DNA from: Streptomyces finlayi
Lineage (GTDB): Bacteria > Actinomycetota > Actinomycetes > Streptomycetales > Streptomycetaceae
NCBI RefSeq assembly: GCF_014216315.1
Contig: NZ_CP045702.1
Location: 992,001 to 1,056,000, forward strand
DNA: 64,000 nt
Direction: 5' to 3'
Below are positions 1 to 8,937 of the stretch, in pieces; within the stretch, counting starts at the first letter, position 1; each line of letters begins with the position of its first letter. The translations under genes were made by a program, and so were the position numbers. A model generated the notes under the pieces. The model was not told where the DNA came from and did no database searches. It saw only the letters and a program-made list of their open reading frames with translations.

Positions 1-1711
1 GGGCCATCTGGAGCATCCGGCCCACTCCCCCGTCCAGCACGATCTTGCCGGCGGACAGCGCGAAGCCGGACACCATCTCGGTACTGATCCTCGGCGGGAT
101 GGACAGCGCGTTCGGGTCGGTGACCACGTCGACGAGGGCGGGGCCCTTGTGCTTGAAGGCGCCCTTGAGCGCGCCCGCCAGCTGCTTGGGCTTCTCCACG
201 CGGACCCCGTAGGCTCCGGCGGCCCGCGCGACGGCGGCGAAGTCCGGGTTCTTGTTCGTCGTCCCGAACGAGGGCAGTCCGGCCACCAACATCTCCAGCT
301 CGACCATGCCGAGGGACGAGTTGTTGAAGAGGACGACCTTCACGGGAAGGTCGTACTGGACCAGGGTGAGGAAGTCGCCCATGAGCATGGTGAATCCGCC
401 GTCACCGGACATGGAGACGACCTGCCGGTCACGGTCCACGAACTGTGCGCCGATCGCCTGTGGCAGTGCGTTGGCCATCGAGCCGTGACTGAACGAACCG
501 ATGACCCTGCGCTTGCCGTTCGGGGTCAGATAGCGCGCCGCCCACACATTGCACATACCGGTGTCGACGGTGAACACGGCGTCTTCGTCAGCCAGTTCGT
601 CGAGCACCGCGGCGACGTACTCCGGGTGGATCGGTACGTGCTTGTCGACCTTTCGGGTGTACGCCTTGACGACACCCTCCAGCGCGTCGGTGTGCTTCTT
701 CAGCATCCGGTCGAGGAACTTGCGGTCGGTCTTGGCCTTCACCCGCGGGGTCAGACAGCGCAGCGTCTCGCGGACATCACCCCAGACCGCGAGATCGAGT
801 TTGGACCGCCGGCCCAGGCGTTCGGGGCGCACATCGACCTGGACGATCTTCACATCGTCCGGGAGGAAGGCGTTGTACGGGAAGTCGGTGCCGAGCAGGA
901 TGAGGAGGTCGCACTCGTGAGTCGCCTCGTAGGCGGCCCCGTAGCCGAGCAGCCCGCTCATGCCGACATCGAACGGGTTGTCGTACTGGATCCATTCCTT
1001 GCCCCGCAGCGCGTGCCCGACCGGGGACTTCACCCGCTCCGCGAACTCCATGACCTCGGCGTGCGCGCCCGCGGTGCCGCTGCCGCAGAACAAGGTGACG
1101 CGTTTCGCCTCGTCGACCATCCGGCAGAGCTTCTCGATCTCCCCGTCCCCCGGCCGGACCGTCGGCCGGGTGGTGACGAGCGCGTGCTCGATCGACTTCT
1201 CCGGGGCCGGCCGTGAGGCGATGTCGCCCGGCATCGTCACGACGCTGACGCCGCCCCTGCCGATGGCGTGCTGAATGGCCGTCTGGAGCAGTCTCGGCAT
1301 CTGCTGCGGGTTGGAGATCATCTCGTTGTAGTGGCTGCACTCCTGGAAGAGCAGCTCCGGATGGGTCTCCTGGAAGTAGCCGAGACCGATCTCGCCGGAC
1401 GGGAGGTGGGAGGCGAGGGCGAGCACCGGTGCCATGGAGCGGTGGGCGTCGTAGAGGCCGTTGATGAGGTGCAGATTGCCGGGCCCGCACGAGCCGGCGC
1501 AGGCCGCCAGACTGCCGGTGATCTGGGCTTCCGCACCGGCGGCGAACGCGGCGGTCTCCTCGTGCCTGACCTGGATCCAGTCGATGGCCGCGTTACGCCG
1601 GATGGCGTCGACGACGGGGTTGAGGCTGTCGCCGACGACGCCGTACAGCCGCTTCACCCCCGCCCGCACGAGGATGTCGACGAACTGCTCCGACACGTTC
1701 TGCTTGGCCAT
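1..1711 (-). CDS. poxB: Pyruvate oxidase / pyruvate dehydrogenase (quinone), 3' end outside window
   Basis: This is a thiamine-diphosphate enzyme of the PoxB type, which decarboxylates pyruvate to acetate and passes electrons to the quinone pool at the membrane. About 570 residues are visible from an ATG at 1711, and the C-terminus runs off the window. The N-terminal TPP domain carries the cofactor-activating Glu in RHEETAAFAAGAEA (about residue 51). A central FAD-type domain follows, then the C-terminal TPP domain with MSGDGGFTMLMGDF and FNNSSLG (GDG-N motif, about residues 430-460). It stands alone, 65 bp from the next leftward gene. Acetolactate synthase is the main alternative, but the SGDGGF and HALRGKEW motifs fit PoxB better. 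Confidence 0.88.
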   Translation of the reverse strand, partial: MAKQNVSEQFVDILVRAGVKRLYGVVGDSLNPVVDAIRRNAAIDWIQVRHEETAAFAAGAEAQITGSLAACAGSCGPGNLHLINGLYDAHRSMAPVLALASHLPSGEIGLGYFQETHPELLFQECSHYNEMISNPQQMPRLLQTAIQHAIGRGGVSVVTMPGDIASRPAPEKSIEHALVTTRPTVRPGDGEIEKLCRMVDEAKRVTLFCGSGTAGAHAEVMEFAERVKSPVGHALRGKEWIQYDNPFDVGMSGLLGYGAAYEATHECDLLILLGTDFPYNAFLPDDVKIVQVDVRPERLGRRSKLDLAVWGDVRETLRCLTPRVKAKTDRKFLDRMLKKHTDALEGVVKAYTRKVDKHVPIHPEYVAAVLDELADEDAVFTVDTGMCNVWAARYLTPNGKRRVIGSFSHGSMANALPQAIGAQFVDRDRQVVSMSGDGGFTMLMGDFLTLVQYDLPVKVVLFNNSSLGMVELEMLVAGLPSFGTTNKNPDFAAVARAAGAYGVRVEKPKQLAGALKGAFKHKGPALVDVVTDPNALSIPPRISTEMVSGFALSAGKIVLDGGVGRMLQMA

Positions 1712-1776
1712 GGGTGCGCACCCTCTCCACTGTGCTCCGTGCTCCTGTGGAATCCATCAACCCATGGCCCGGGTGA

Positions 1777-3360
1777 TCACGCCTCCCAGACGGCGGCGCT
1801 CGTGCGGTCGTCGGCGTACCCCTTGATCCGGAGCTGGGTGTCCGCGAGATAGCCGGCCAGTCCCGGCGGACCGGCGGACGACCAGCGCTCGGCGAGCTCC
1901 TTGGCGAGGGCGGGTTCGCCGCGCATCGGTTCGGCGAGGCCGCTGCTGCAGAGCAGGAGGGTGTCCCCCGGGCAGGCGACCGAGGCGCGGAAGCGGAAGG
2001 GCTCGGACGGCGGCGGGACGGGGCTCTCGACGTACGGGGACGGGGCTGTCGTGATCTGGAGGTCCATGGTCAGCCGGTCCCCTTCGGCTCCTTCCTCGCC
2101 CTCCGCCCCGCCGGACGGCGGCGCGGAACCGAAGCCGACGACGGCGTCACCGGTGAGGGCCGCGGGGTCGGGAACACGGGGTTCGAGGTCCTGCCACACA
2201 CCGGCGCGGAGCCGGAAGAGACCACCCGCGCCGACACCGAAGAAGACCCGGGTGCGGCACTGCGGATCGGCCGACAGGAGAAGACAGCGCAGGCTCGCGG
2301 TGTACGCGTCGGGTTCGAGGCCGAGTTCGGCCGCCCGCGCGCGCAGCTTGCCGTAGGTGCGGTCGGTGAGGCGGTGGAGTCCGGATTTGAGGTCGCCGCG
2401 ACGGCCCTCCCTTATGTCTGCGGAGAGTCTGGCGTAACTACGGCCGACGGCTCCGCCGATCCAGTGGACGGCATCGGCCGCCGCGAGCTGCGCCCCTTCG
2501 GCCGCGCGGGCACCGCCGGCGATCGCGATGAGTACGAGGGCGCTCTCCGCGGCGCCGAAACGGGCGGTGAGCAGAGCGTCGCGCCGGGGTTCGCCCCGGA
2601 AGCGGGCGGAGTCGCCGCGTACCGAGGCGGCCCGCAGCGTGTAGGTCCCGTAGCGGGCGCCGTCGAGCACCGTGTCGGGGACGAGCCCCTGGAGATCCAT
2701 GGAACTGGAGGCCGGCAGGGCGGAGGGTTCGGCGTCATAGGTGGGCGGCCGGTCGCCGAGGTAGTCGAGCGGCGGGCGGGCGGCGGGGACGGCAACCGGG
2801 TCGGACACGGTGTCGGCGGTACGGGTGGCGGGGTGTTCCCGGTCGGCCGCGTCGGCGGTCACCTCGGCCGCCGGTGGAGGCGGAGGTGCGGGGAAACTGC
2901 GGGGAGGCGGGAATCCGGAGGGCGGCTCCCACGGCGCCCGGACCGCCATCACGGGCGGCGAAGTCGCGGGCGTCGGAGCAACTGGCGGTGCAGCGGCGGG
3001 CGGTGGCGCGACGGGTGGCGACACGGCGGGCGGTGGCGACACTGATGGCGAAGCGACGGGTGGCTCGGGCTCCCGCGCCGCCTCCGTCGCCGTTTCCCAC
3101 CCGGGAACCGGTTCCGGCATCGGTTCCGGCATCGGTTCCGGCATCGGTTCCGGCATCGGCTTCCGCGCCGGCTCCGCTTCCGGTTCACGACCGGCGTCCA
3201 CGCGGTCGGCCGCAGGACCCACCGCGTCCGACGCGGAGTCGAAGCGGTCGTCCAGACTGTCGGCCGCGCTGCTCGGCCCGGTGTCCGGCGCGGTCTCGTC
3301 GTACAGCCTGCGCCACCAGTCGTCCTCATGGGCGGCGGGCCAATCCCCCTGCTGACTCAT
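1777..3360 (-). CDS. Protein phosphatase 2C-like protein with Pro/Glu-rich N-terminal region
   Basis: The 527-residue product starts at ATG 3360 (MSQQGDWPAAHEDDWWRRLY). The first 260 residues are acidic and proline-rich and look disordered, including a run of MPEP units. The C-terminal 220 residues resemble the PP2C/PppA fold: SARFRGEPRRDALLTARFG, then a hydrophobic strand and AAADAVHWIG, a late LLLCSSGLAEPM segment and a terminal helix. The usual DGxG metal-binding signature is not obvious, so phosphatase activity is doubtful. Such proteins are common in Streptomyces and usually of unknown role. The reading frame stays open far upstream by chance, so the start was chosen for its clear N-terminus and the change in composition. 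Confidence 0.7.
   Translation of the reverse strand: MSQQGDWPAAHEDDWWRRLYDETAPDTGPSSAADSLDDRFDSASDAVGPAADRVDAGREPEAEPARKPMPEPMPEPMPEPMPEPVPGWETATEAAREPEPPVASPSVSPPPAVSPPVAPPPAAAPPVAPTPATSPPVMAVRAPWEPPSGFPPPRSFPAPPPPPAAEVTADAADREHPATRTADTVSDPVAVPAARPPLDYLGDRPPTYDAEPSALPASSSMDLQGLVPDTVLDGARYGTYTLRAASVRGDSARFRGEPRRDALLTARFGAAESALVLIAIAGGARAAEGAQLAAADAVHWIGGAVGRSYARLSADIREGRRGDLKSGLHRLTDRTYGKLRARAAELGLEPDAYTASLRCLLLSADPQCRTRVFFGVGAGGLFRLRAGVWQDLEPRVPDPAALTGDAVVGFGSAPPSGGAEGEEGAEGDRLTMDLQITTAPSPYVESPVPPPSEPFRFRASVACPGDTLLLCSSGLAEPMRGEPALAKELAERWSSAGPPGLAGYLADTQLRIKGYADDRTSAAVWEA
3110..3158. repeat. 12-bp tandem repeat encoding MPEP units
   Basis: About four head-to-tail copies of the 12-mer GGTTCCGGCATC encode repeated Met-Pro-Glu-Pro in the disordered region of the PP2C-like protein on the minus strand. 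Copy number is likely to vary between strains by slippage. Confidence 0.85.
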
Positions 3361-3473
3361 GCCCTTATTGTCCACCGCGAGGGGCGTACGAAAACGGGTC
3401 ATCCGGAAAAGAGGTCCGCCGGGAGGCCCAACCCCCCACGGGAGGGACGCCCGGCGGACCGGTCGGGACGTGG

Positions 3474-3789
3474 TCAGCGCACGCCGTACGCGGCGACCAC
3501 GGTCTGGATGACGGAGTTGCCATGGAGACGACGTCGGCCTCGTTGTCGACGGCCCACTGCATACCGGCGATGTGTGCCCGCGCGGTCGGCGCTCACCAGG
3601 ACCTGGTCGCCCGTGACGAGCGTGACGGTGACCGGTGCGGCGGTCCCCGCGACCGCGGCCGCGCTGCCGGTCAGGGGCCTGTTGGCGCTCGCGTCGTCCT
3701 GTGGCGACGCCACGGACGGTGCCGGTCGCGGTGACGGCCAGGACGGCGGCGGTGGCCACTCCCAGCGCCGTGCGCGATATCGGGCGCAT
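3474..3789 (-). pseudogene. Decayed secreted subtilisin-like (S8) serine protease
   Basis: Pieces of one protein are spread over three frames on the minus strand. An ATG at 3789 opens a signal peptide (MRPISRTALGVATAAVLAV). A frame change leads to VTVTLVTGDQVLVSADRAG, typical of the S8 propeptide start. Another frame gives HIAGMQWAVDNEADVVSM, the conserved helix-strand next to the catalytic region of subtilases. The end, NSVIQTVVAAYGVR and a stop, looks like the natural C-terminus. Only about 105 codons remain of a gene that normally exceeds 1000, with the catalytic triad gone. It is a remnant with large internal deletions and frameshifts. Confidence 0.72.
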
Positions 3790-3993
3790 CGCTCTCCCTG
3801 GTTCATTCCGTACTGAAGCGGCACAAGCCGCCACGTTCCAGAGGTGATTGGTGCTGCGGTGGCGCCACATTGGCAGAGTGGTCACCCGCACGGGGGATGA
3901 TGTAGGCGGCGGGTTTACGCCGTGGCCTTTCCCGCCACGGCTGGTCGTCCGGAACGCACCTCGTGCGACCGCCATGTCCGGGGAGGGTCGAGG

Positions 3994-4983
3994 ATGCTGA
4001 GTGCGATAGGTCTCGACGAGAGACAGGAAGCGACGTACCGCGTGCTCGTCGCGGCGGGGGCTGCGGAGGTCTCCGATCTCGCGCACCGGCTGGGGCTCCC
4101 GCAGACGGACACGGAGCGGGCGCTGCGCCGGCTGGAGCACCAGGGCCTCGCGGCCCAGTCGTCGGCGAGGCCCGGGCGCTGGGTGGCCGCACCACCCGGG
4201 GTGGCCCTGGGCGCCCTGCTCATCCAGCAGCGGCACGAGCTGGAGCAGGCGGAGCTGGCGGCGTCCCTGCTCGCCGAGGAGTACCGCGCGGAGGCGAGCG
4301 AGCCCGCCGTGCACGATCTGGTGGAGGTGGTGACCGGGGCGAGCGCGGTGACCCACCGGTTCCATCAGTTGCAGCTCGGCGCGGTGTCGGAGGTCTGTGC
4401 CCTGGTGACCGGCATGCCGATCGCGGTGACCGGCATGGAGAACGAGCCCGAGGAACGCGCGGCGAACCGCGGGGTGTCCTACCGCGTCGTGGTCGAGCGC
4501 GAAGTGCTGGGGCTGCCGTCGGGAATACTGGAGCTGTCGGCCGCCCTGAGCCGCAACGAGCAGTGCCGGGTGGTCGACCGGGTCCCGACCAAGCTGGTCG
4601 TCGCCGACGGCAGTCTCGCCATGGTGCCGCTGACCGGACGCGGAGCGGAACCCGCCGCTCTGGTCGTCCATGCCAGTGGGCTGCTGGAGTCGCTCACGGG
4701 CCTGTTCGAAGCGGTGTGGCGGGATGCGATGCCGTTGCGGCTCGGCGAGAGCGGCTGGGTGCGGGAGGAGACGACGGGACCCGATCCGACGGATCTGGAG
4801 ATCCTGTCGCTCCTGTTGGCCGGGCTGACGGACGCGAGTGTGGCGAAGCAACTGGATCTGGGGCTGCGGACCGTCCAGCGACGGGTCAAGGGCCTCATGG
4901 AGCTGACCGGGGTGTCGACGCGGCTGCAGTTGGGCTGGCACACGTACGAACGGGGCTGGGTGGCCCGTACGCCACGCGCCTGA
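3994..4983 (+). CDS. Transcriptional regulator with TrmB-like and LuxR-type HTH domains
   Basis: The 329-residue protein starts at ATG 3994 behind GGAGGGTCGAGG. The N-terminus (LSAIGLDERQEATYRVLVAA) is a winged-helix domain of the TrmB/sugar-specific type, about residues 1-65. A helical linker and an effector-like middle domain follow. Residues 270-325 hold a LuxR/GerE-type HTH (LEILSLLLAGLTDASVAKQL, then GLRTVQRRVKGLMELTGV). This architecture is frequent in Streptomyces, where such proteins act as orphan regulators. The target is unknown. It is transcribed away from the subtilase remnant and is followed after 72 bp by the DUF456 gene. Confidence 0.8.
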   Translation: MLSAIGLDERQEATYRVLVAAGAAEVSDLAHRLGLPQTDTERALRRLEHQGLAAQSSARPGRWVAAPPGVALGALLIQQRHELEQAELAASLLAEEYRAEASEPAVHDLVEVVTGASAVTHRFHQLQLGAVSEVCALVTGMPIAVTGMENEPEERAANRGVSYRVVVEREVLGLPSGILELSAALSRNEQCRVVDRVPTKLVVADGSLAMVPLTGRGAEPAALVVHASGLLESLTGLFEAVWRDAMPLRLGESGWVREETTGPDPTDLEILSLLLAGLTDASVAKQLDLGLRTVQRRVKGLMELTGVSTRLQLGWHTYERGWVARTPRA

Positions 4984-5055
4984 CCGTACGGCTCCCGCGC
5001 CCTCTCGGACCTGCGCTGACAGGCGGGGCCCGGTGGATTCCGGCAGGGTGGTGGG

Positions 5056-5538
5056 ATGGGTGTGTGGCAGCTCGTCGCCGTCGGCGTGGTCATGCTGCTC
5101 GGGCTGGTCGGCGTGCTGGTGCCGGGCGTGCCGGGGCCGGCGATGGTCTGGTCCGCCGTGCTGTGGTGGGCCCTGACGGACGTGGGCCAGGACGCCTGGG
5201 CCGTACTGATCGGCGCAACGGCCCTGCTCCTGTTGAACCAGGCACTCAAACCGCTGCTGCCACCGCGCCGCCCCGGCGCCTCCGGTGCGCCGCGCGGGAC
5301 CCTGACGCTCGGCGGGATCGCGGCGATCCTCGGCTTCTTCGTCGTGCCGGTGGTGGGCGCGGTCGTGGGGTATGTCGGGGCGATCTACGGTGCCGAGAGG
5401 CTACGGCTGGGCAGCCGGGGCGCGGGCTGGACGTCGGTGCGTTCCGTCATGCGGGCGACGGGCTATTCGGTGCTCGTGGAGCTGTTCGTCTGCCTGCTGG
5501 TGGCGGGCGCGTGGCTGGTCGCGGTCATCTGGGGCTGA
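5056..5538 (+). CDS. DUF456 family membrane protein
   Basis: A 160-residue, strongly hydrophobic protein with about four membrane segments: residues 3-35, 48-65, 82-115 and 135-160. The LGLVGVLVPGVPGPAMVW opening and the glycine-rich LTLGGIAAILGFFVVPVVG segment are typical of DUF456. The biochemical role is unknown. It may be co-transcribed with the upstream regulator. Confidence 0.8.
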   Translation: MGVWQLVAVGVVMLLGLVGVLVPGVPGPAMVWSAVLWWALTDVGQDAWAVLIGATALLLLNQALKPLLPPRRPGASGAPRGTLTLGGIAAILGFFVVPVVGAVVGYVGAIYGAERLRLGSRGAGWTSVRSVMRATGYSVLVELFVCLLVAGAWLVAVIWG

Positions 5539-5651
5539 CCGTCCATGCGCTCGCGTACGGGTCCCGCCATCGGCATCAGGGGCGGGAGCGGCAGCTCCAC
5601 GCCGACGCGGAGACGGCCGCAGGCGTACCGCGTCGGGGCTGCCCGCGTGCG

Positions 5652-6590
5652 TCAGGCGGGCGTGCGCTGTCCGTCGAGTTCCAGGTGGCGTACGGCGTAC
5701 GAACGCCAGGGCCGCCACGCTTCGCCTTCCGGTGTCCCGTCCGGGTCCACGTCCGGATCGCCGAGCGCCCGCATCCTGATCAGGGCCGCTGCGCGGAGGC
5801 CGATGCCCGGGAGCCGCAGCAGCGCCCGCTCCGCCTCGTCCCGGTCGGCCCCGGCGTCGAGCCGCACCTCGCCGTCCGCGAGCGCGGCGGCCAGGGCCCG
5901 CAGGGCGGGGTCACCTGCGGAGCCGGCCAGCGATCCCGGCTCAGGAAAGAGATGGGTCAGCCCGCCGCAGGGGACGTCGAGGACCTTCCCGTACCGCTCG
6001 ACCAGTTCCTCGGCCGCCGCACGGCCCACGAGGGTGCGTACGGCGAACTCGTCGGGGTCGGCGGCGCCCGGCGAGCGGAGCCCGGGGCGGGCGGCGACCA
6101 GCGGTGCGAGCAGCGGATCGGCGCCGAGCGTCTCACCGACGGCACAGGGGTCGGCATCCAGATCGAGCAGCCTGCGCAGCCGCTGCACGGCGGTCGTCAG
6201 GTCGCGGAGATCGGTGAGGTGGATCCTGGCCTCCAGCCATGGCCCGGCCGACTCCTCGTCGACGGCGACGATGCCCGCGCCGTACGGAAGCGTGAGCGTG
6301 CGCCGGTAGGTCCGGTGGCCCGGTTCACCGCTGATCTCCTCGATCCGCCTGACCGTATCGGCGGCGAGCAGGTCGAAGACCTCCCGGGCCGCGTACGGTC
6401 CCCGGTGGGCGAGCCGGAGCGGAATCCCGGACCGGTTCCCGTCCCGGACGCCCGCGCCCAGCCCGGTACCCGACTCCGCGCGCAGGGCGCTGGGGGTACG
6501 GGCGTAGATCTGCCGGATCGTGTCGTTGAACTGGCGCACGCTGGCGAACCCGGAGGGAGACAACTGACACTTCAGGAGTCCCCTGCCCAT
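5652..6590 (-). pseudogene. alkA: 3' fragment of ada-alkA: end of AraC HTH plus AlkA glycosylase domain
   Basis: This is the downstream half of an Ada/AlkA fusion gene cut by prophage integration. Host sequence begins at GFASVRQFNDTIRQIY, the second helix-turn-helix of the AraC-type domain, which continues the frame of the fragment at 48,390. It is followed by an AlkA N-terminal domain and a HhH-GPD glycosylase domain (LPGIGLRAAALIRMRAL, then the region of the catalytic Asp). Upstream the frame continues into phage DNA, where an ATG at 6590 could start a 312-residue protein, so the glycosylase may still be made. In intact form the protein removes 3-methyladenine-type lesions and controls the adaptive response. 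Confidence 0.85.
6546..6564. other. attL: left prophage attachment junction
   Basis: Host ada sequence ends and phage sequence begins here. The shared core with attR is AA-C/G-CCGGA (6547-6554 here, 48387-48394 at attR). The phage arm CCGGAGGGAGACAACT pairs imperfectly with the phage arm at attR. The exact crossover within the core cannot be fixed because one base differs and either assignment preserves the Ada protein sequence. Confidence 0.82.
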
Positions 6591-6616
6591 GATGGCAAAA
6601 CCGCAGGTCAGCGGCG

Positions 6617-6642
6617 GGTATCTCACTCCCTCACTGGGGGGC
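6617..6642 (+). promoter_or_regulatory. 16-mer leader element, copy 1 (before integrase)
   Basis: GGTATCTCACTCCCT sits 12 bp before the integrase ATG. CTCCC can pair with the G-run that serves as ribosome binding site just before the start codon. It is the leftmost of 13 copies. Confidence 0.75.
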
Positions 6643-8478
6643 ATGACTACCACCTTGCGCGGCCTCTCCGTCCTCCGCCTGTCCGTACTCACGGACGAAA
6701 CCACGAGCCCCGAACGTCAGCGAGACGCGAACCACCTTGCCGCCGGAGCCCTGAACATCGACCTTGCAGGGCGCGAAGCGGTAGACCTGGGTGTCAGCGC
6801 GTCCAAGACAACGCCGTTCGAGCGGCCGGAGCTGGGCGATTGGCTCAAACGCCCCAGCGAATACGACGCGTTGGTCTTTTGGCGCTTTGACCGTGCCGTT
6901 CGATCCATGGACGACATGCACGAGCTGTCAAAATGGGCGCGCGACAACCGCAAGATGATCGTCTTCGCTGAAGGTCCGGGCGGGCGATTGGTGCTGGATT
7001 TCCGCGACGCGCTCAACCCAATGGCGCAACTCATGGTCACGCTGTTCGCCTTCGCCGCGCAAATGGAAGCTCAGGCCATTCGGGAACGCGTCACCGGCGC
7101 TCAGGCAGCAATGCGCGTCATGCCGCTTCGTTGGCGTGGTTCTCGCCCCCCGTACGGATACCTGCCCGAAGCGCTTGCTGACGGGGGAATGACGCTCGTA
7201 CAGGACAAGAAAGCCGTCAAGGTCATTATGCGCATCATCAAGGAACTGATGCGCGACAAGACCGCTTCAGCCATCGCCGCCGAGCTGAACGAGGCGGGCA
7301 TTCTATCGCCGCGCGACCATTGGAGCCTGATAAAGGGCCGCAAGACCGGTGGCAAGGTGGGCAACAGCACGGGCGAAAAGATCGAAAAGGACAAGTTCAA
7401 ATGGCGCCACAACACAATTAAAAAACTACTCACATCGGAAACCTTGCTCGGCTGGAAAATGACCGACAACGGGCCCGTCCGCGACAGCGAAGGCGCCCCG
7501 ATCATGGCGACCCGCGAACCAATCCTCACGCGCGAGGAATTCGACGCCGTAGGGGCGCTCTTCACGGACCACAACCCCGACAAGACAAAGTGGTTCCGCG
7601 TTGACAGCGTGGCAATGCTGCTGCGCGTAATTCTGTGCGATGGCTGCGGGGAAAACATGTCTGTCGGGCGCCCGTCCGCGAACAGTAAGGGCATTTCCGA
7701 GGTCTACAAATGTGGCTCGTGGGGACGCGGGGAAAAGTGCCCGTCACCCTCAAGCGTGAAGCTCGAATGGGCGGAAGAGTACGTCCGGGACCGGTTCCTA
7801 GCGGCTGTCGGAGGAATGCAGCTCACAGAGACGCGTTACATTCCCGGGTATGACCCGCAACCTGAAATCGACGCCACAACGGCCGAATACGAAGCCCACA
7901 TGGGCGAGCAAGGGCAGCAGGAGAGCAAGGCAGCACAAGCGGCATGGAAGCGGCGCGCAACGGCCCTTGACGCACGCCTTGCGGAGCTTGAGACTCGCGA
8001 AGCGCGACCGGCACGCACCGAAGTCGTCCAACTGGGCGTGACCATCGCGGACGCGTGGCGGGACGCTGACGACAAGAGCCGGCGGGACATGCTCCGTGAG
8101 GCAGGGGTCACGATCCGAATCAAACGGGCTAAGCGCGGACGTGTCTTCAAGCTGAACGAAGACCGCGTGGTCTGGAACATGGCCAACGACTACTTCACCC
8201 AGGGCGCCAAAGAGCTTGAAGCCATCGCAGACGCGGAGCACCCCGTTACGACGCGCGCGCAAGAGCAGCTACGCAACAAGCTCAAGGCGCGGCGCGCTGC
8301 TGACCAACTCGCCTTCAACGTTCAGCAACTCGTCAGCGATGCGGCGGCAACACAAGCGAGCGAAGCGCCGGAGCCCCGGGAAGCCGTAGCAGCCCGGTAT
8401 GACGCACTCATGACCGACCACGACGAAGCCGACCGCGCAGACGTTGAGGCACGGGCGAACGAGCTACGTATCAAATAG
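6643..8478 (+). CDS. int: Large serine integrase
   Basis: This site-specific recombinase integrates the phage at ada. It has 611 residues from ATG 6643, within the usual size range of the family. The N-terminal resolvase domain has LRLSVLTDETTSPERQRDAN with the nucleophilic Ser at about residue 14, and FWRFDRAVRSMDDM. A recombinase domain follows (RGSRPPYGYLPEA), then a zinc ribbon near residue 330 (CDGCGENM, later CGSWGRGEKC) and a coiled-coil region around 420-480. An in-frame ATG at 6589 is possible, but 6643 follows the leader element and a G-rich ribosome binding site. It lies at attL and points into the prophage, as expected for this class. Confidence 0.93.
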   Translation: MTTTLRGLSVLRLSVLTDETTSPERQRDANHLAAGALNIDLAGREAVDLGVSASKTTPFERPELGDWLKRPSEYDALVFWRFDRAVRSMDDMHELSKWARDNRKMIVFAEGPGGRLVLDFRDALNPMAQLMVTLFAFAAQMEAQAIRERVTGAQAAMRVMPLRWRGSRPPYGYLPEALADGGMTLVQDKKAVKVIMRIIKELMRDKTASAIAAELNEAGILSPRDHWSLIKGRKTGGKVGNSTGEKIEKDKFKWRHNTIKKLLTSETLLGWKMTDNGPVRDSEGAPIMATREPILTREEFDAVGALFTDHNPDKTKWFRVDSVAMLLRVILCDGCGENMSVGRPSANSKGISEVYKCGSWGRGEKCPSPSSVKLEWAEEYVRDRFLAAVGGMQLTETRYIPGYDPQPEIDATTAEYEAHMGEQGQQESKAAQAAWKRRATALDARLAELETREARPARTEVVQLGVTIADAWRDADDKSRRDMLREAGVTIRIKRAKRGRVFKLNEDRVVWNMANDYFTQGAKELEAIADAEHPVTTRAQEQLRNKLKARRAADQLAFNVQQLVSDAAATQASEAPEPREAVAARYDALMTDHDEADRADVEARANELRIK

Positions 8479-8485
8479 GACAGCG

Positions 8486-8520
8486 AAGGGGCGCCGATCC
8501 ACCCGGGTTGGTGCCCTTTT
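8486..8520 (+). terminator. Terminator after integrase
   Basis: AAGGGGCGCC and GGTGCCCTT can form a stem, followed by TTTT, immediately after the integrase stop. Confidence 0.6.
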
Positions 8521-8606
8521 CGTGCGCCTATGGGTCGTTAGTTAGTCTAACTATGAGTTCCTTCGTCACGGTCAGCGGAGAGCGTCACGGGCTCTGAGCT
8601 GGGAGA

Positions 8607-8700
8607 AGTGACGTAGTGACGAAGTTTCTTGAAATCTGGATTAACACCTACACACATAGAGAGCAATCCAGGATTCGAGCCCCTTCGTCACAGCGTCACT
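8607..8700 (+). promoter_or_regulatory. 94-bp inverted-repeat operator/promoter element, copy A
   Basis: AGTGACGTAGTGACGAAG (8607-8624) is repeated inverted as CTTCGTCACAGCGTCACT (8683-8700), matching at 16 of 18 positions. The 58-bp centre is AT-rich and contains AACACCTACACACATAGAG, which may hold a -10 region. Copy B at 29155-29248 has the same overall length and the same AACACCTA core. The half-arms are themselves direct repeats of GTGACG, suggesting a cooperative regulator site. Confidence 0.6.
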
Positions 8701-8723
8701 CGTCCCCGCCTCGCTGCCTGGCA

Positions 8724-8739
8724 GGTATCTCACTCCCTT
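8724..8739 (+). promoter_or_regulatory. 16-mer leader element, copy 2 (orphan)
   Basis: A perfect GGTATCTCACTCCCTT lies 23 bp after element A, the same order as at 29.2 kb. No start codon follows within a useful distance. The next transcript features are the tRNA-Lys and structured RNA, so it either marks a lost gene or has a role other than translation. Confidence 0.65.
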
Positions 8740-8855
8740 CATATAGGTAGAGGGGAAACGCACCGCGCATCAAGTATCGATACGCAACGGCGGTCAGAGT
8801 GCGTCCCCTCGGTTGCCGGGTTCTCCGTCGTTTCTTGCGACGTTGAGACCCGTGC

Positions 8856-8928
8856 GCTTCCGTAGCTCAGTTGGTAGAGCACTGGCCTCTTAAGCCGGGT
8901 GTCGTTGGTTCGAGTCCAACCGGAAGCA
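8856..8928 (+). tRNA. tRNA-Lys (CTT anticodon)
   Basis: The 73-nt cloverleaf is complete: acceptor GCTTCCG/CGGAAGC, D-arm GCTC-GAGC, anticodon arm CTGGC-CTCTTAA-GCCGG with anticodon CTT, and T-arm GTTGG-TTCGAGT-CCAAC. No CCA is encoded. It lies inside the prophage and reads the common AAG codon. It is not the integration site. Confidence 0.93.
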
Positions 8929-8937
8929 CGCTGGGAA

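Larger units (their letters stand above)
8522..8855. other. Non-coding regulatory stretch between integrase and tRNA-Lys
   Basis: I see no credible gene here. The stretch holds several GTCACG motifs, the 94-bp inverted-repeat element (8607-8700) and an orphan 16-mer (8724). The short open frame at 8629-8865 runs through these elements and has no protein-like composition. Confidence 0.6.

Noticed and set aside
6589..6642. Integrase start at ATG 6589.
   Set aside because: The extra 18 codons would cover the 16-mer leader, which elsewhere is always upstream of the start. ATG 6643 has a G-rich ribosome binding site.
8629..8865. 78-codon open frame over the 94-bp element and orphan leader.
   Set aside because: No ribosome binding site, and it runs through repeated regulatory DNA. 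The composition is not protein-like.
8856..8928. tRNA-Lys as the phage integration site.
   Set aside because: The tRNA lies inside the prophage, 2.3 kb from attL. Both junctions lie in ada, and a serine integrase does not usually use tRNA genes.
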